This document shows positions 5,083 through 6,300 of a DNA stretch of 6,300 nt, in pieces. The first letter of the stretch is position 1, and each line of letters opens with the position of its first letter. The translations under genes and the position numbers were made by a program. The DNA is from Pseudomonadota bacterium (lineage in GTDB: Bacteria > Pseudomonadota > Alphaproteobacteria > Caulobacterales > Caulobacteraceae). Location of the stretch: NCBI GenBank assembly GCA_023433585.1, contig JAEZCL010000044.1, forward strand, positions 1-6,300, in the 5' to 3' direction. The notes below the pieces were generated by a model. It saw only the letters and a program-made list of their open reading frames with translations, did not search any database and was not told the origin of the DNA.

Positions 5083-6119
5083 TGGGCGCCGATCCGGCGG
5101 AGCACCTGCTCCACATGGGCGATAGGAACATCCGGCAGGATGCCATGGCCCAGGTTGAAGACCCAGGGCCCGTCGCCCCACGCCTGCATCAACTGATCCA
5201 CCCTACGGTCCAGAGCGGGGCCGCCCGCGCGCAGCAACAGGGGATCCAGCGCGCCCTGGATGGGCTTGATCGCCTGCACCCGCCGGCCCACGACGAGCGG
5301 GCAGGCGGTGTCCAGCGCCGTCATCTGGACGTCCACGTCCCGCGCATAGCCCTCAGCCAGGGCGGACGAGCCCCGGGGGAAGCCGATCAGGGGCGTGGTG
5401 ACGCCCAACTCACGCAGGCGGCCGACCAGCTTCTGGTGCGGCTTCAAGACCAGGCGATCAAACAGATCATCCGGCAGGCCCTCGGCCCAGCTTTCGAAAA
5501 TCTTGAGGGCCTGAGCGCCTGCGTCCGCCTGCATCTTGAGATACCAGGCGCTGGACTCCACCAGCACGTCCAGCAAGGCGTCGACCTTTTCCGGCTCGGC
5601 GTAGGCGTAGGCCCGGGCAGTGGCCCGCTCGCCGCGTCCAATGGTGCGCGCCTCACCATCCAGCATGTAGGTGGCCACGGTCCATGGGGCGCCGGCGAAG
5701 CCGATCAGGGCGCGCTCCGGCTCCAGGGCCGCGCGGACCATCGACAGGGTCTGGCCGACCGGGGCCAAGGCCTCTCCGGCGGCCGGAGCCAGGTCACGCA
5801 TGACGGCGATCTCGGGCAGAGCGCCCAGACGCGGACCTTCGCCGGCCTCGAACCAGACTTTCTGGCCCAGGGCCTGAGGGATCAGAAGGATGTCAGCGAA
5901 GACGATGGAGGCGTCGAAGCCGAAGCGCCGCATGGGCTGGAGGGTGGCCTCGGCGGCCATCTCCGGGTTCAGGCAGAAGGCGATGAAATCCGGCGCCTGG
6001 GCGCGCAAGGCCCGGTATTCCGGCAGATAGCGCCCCGCCTGACGCATGAACCACACCGGGGGACGTTCAAGGACTTCGCCTCTCAGAGCGCGCAGAAAGA
6101 CGGGATCATGACTGGTCAT
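5079..6119 (-). CDS. hemE: Uroporphyrinogen decarboxylase
   Basis: A 346-residue cytoplasmic enzyme that removes the four acetate carboxyls of uroporphyrinogen III to give coproporphyrinogen III. The family signature RPPVWFMRQAGRYLPEYR (19-36) with its arginines is present, followed by IVFADILLIPQALG (72-85) with the catalytic D76. The second signature GFAGAPWTVATYM (140-152) carries Y151, and NLGHGILPD (322-330) carries H325. These match the usual active-site set, and the length is normal. The ATG at 6119 gives MTSHDPVFLRALRGE, the typical start. There is no Shine-Dalgarno in front of it, and a possible promoter ends 7 bases upstream, so the message may be nearly leaderless. It is the first gene of a hemE-hemH-hemJ operon with ATGA overlaps. 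In Caulobacter crescentus this gene borders the replication origin, and its transcription is linked to origin control. Confidence 0.98.
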   Translation of the reverse strand: MTSHDPVFLRALRGEVLERPPVWFMRQAGRYLPEYRALRAQAPDFIAFCLNPEMAAEATLQPMRRFGFDASIVFADILLIPQALGQKVWFEAGEGPRLGALPEIAVMRDLAPAAGEALAPVGQTLSMVRAALEPERALIGFAGAPWTVATYMLDGEARTIGRGERATARAYAYAEPEKVDALLDVLVESSAWYLKMQADAGAQALKIFESWAEGLPDDLFDRLVLKPHQKLVGRLRELGVTTPLIGFPRGSSALAEGYARDVDVQMTALDTACPLVVGRRVQAIKPIQGALDPLLLRAGGPALDRRVDQLMQAWGDGPWVFNLGHGILPDVPIAHVEQVLRRIGAQ

Positions 6120-6300
6120 GCCGAGCCGTTTAGGGGGCCGGTCCCTTTCACTCAATCCCAATAAGAAATTCGAATCTTGAAAGGTGGTGATTGAGTCTTG
6201 GACGGGGGAACCCGGGGACAAGCGGGTGCGGGGCGGCGTCGGCGCCCGCATCATCCCCTGTCCCGGCCGTCTTCATCCACCGGCCGCCGGTGTGGAAAGA
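6120..6300. other. Non-coding hemE upstream region, probable edge of the chromosome replication origin
   Basis: No gene is visible from hemE to the right edge (181 bp). The region has a relatively A/T-rich patch (about 6150-6200) beside very GC-rich DNA. The patch holds an 8-bp inverted repeat, ACTCAATC (6150-6157) against GATTGAGT (6189-6196). Two GANTC sites for a CcrM-type methyltransferase lie within it: GAATC at 6172-6176 and GAGTC at 6193-6197. At 6278-6292 there is a perfect 7-bp palindrome with a 1-base loop (CACCGGC c GCCGGTG). Weak DnaA-box-like 9-mers flank it: TCATCCACC (6273-6281, plus) and CTTTCCACA (6299-6291, minus), each 7 of 9 to TTATCCACA. I see no CtrA TTAA-N7-TTAA site. 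The origin call rests mainly on the known hemE/Cori adjacency; the core would lie beyond the window. Confidence 0.55.
6127..6155 (-). promoter_or_regulatory. Candidate sigma-70-type promoter of the hemEHJ operon
   Basis: On the minus strand TTGAGTG (6155-6149) is followed after 14 bases by CCTAAACG (6134-6127). This resembles the Caulobacter housekeeping promoter (TTGACGS, 10-14 bases, GCTANAWC) with a few mismatches. The -10-like box ends 7 bases before the hemE ATG, so transcription would start at or just before the start codon. An upstream promoter is not excluded. Confidence 0.4.

Noticed and set aside
5082..6164. Plus-strand open frame (360 codons) opposite hemE
   Set aside because: Mirrors hemE codon by codon, has no domain, and has the same G/Q/H-rich antisense composition.

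Overview
The window reads as an origin-proximal housekeeping segment of an alphaproteobacterium, most likely a member of the Caulobacteraceae (Brevundimonas or Caulobacter type). The basis is the high GC content, the protein sequences, and the gene order hemE-hemH-hemJ-rho-(small protein)-mnmE-mnmG. In Caulobacter crescentus the replication origin Cori lies beside hemE, and gidA/mnmG and parAB lie a few kilobases further along. All seven genes are on the minus strand. If the origin lies at or beyond the right edge, all of them are transcribed in the direction of the replication fork.

From right to left (direction of transcription): 6120-6300 is non-coding. It holds a possible hemE promoter that would give an almost leaderless mRNA, two GANTC (CcrM-type) sites, inverted repeats and two weak DnaA-box-like motifs. 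It is probably the hemE-side edge of the chromosome origin. hemE (5079-6119), hemH (4039-5082) and hemJ (3590-4042) follow, joined by two ATGA stop/start overlaps. They encode three late haem-synthesis enzymes: uroporphyrinogen decarboxylase, ferrochelatase and the HemJ-type protoporphyrinogen oxidase. A 202-bp leader with hairpins and a pyrimidine-rich stretch precedes rho (1999-3387), the transcription termination factor. After rho come a 75-residue DUF6489-type protein (1727-1954), a 146-bp inverted-repeat element (1578-1723), mnmE (262-1575), and the first 55 codons of mnmG (1-167, running off the left edge). MnmE and MnmG together modify the wobble uridine of certain tRNAs.

The most notable non-coding features are two parS centromere sites for ParB: a perfect 16-bp palindrome at 1967-1982 in the rho/DUF6489 gap, and a 14-bp perfect core at 244-257 in the mnmE/mnmG gap. 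They lie about 1.7 kb apart and about 4-6 kb from the presumed origin, which fits the chromosome partition locus of this order. Other points of interest are the C-terminal cysteine cluster of HemH, which suggests a [2Fe-2S] ferrochelatase, and the inverted-repeat element whose terminal repeat supplies the ribosome binding site of mnmE. I see no phage, CRISPR, IS transposase, tRNA or rRNA. No wholly new multi-gene system is evident; the region is conserved core genome with some unusual cis-acting DNA.
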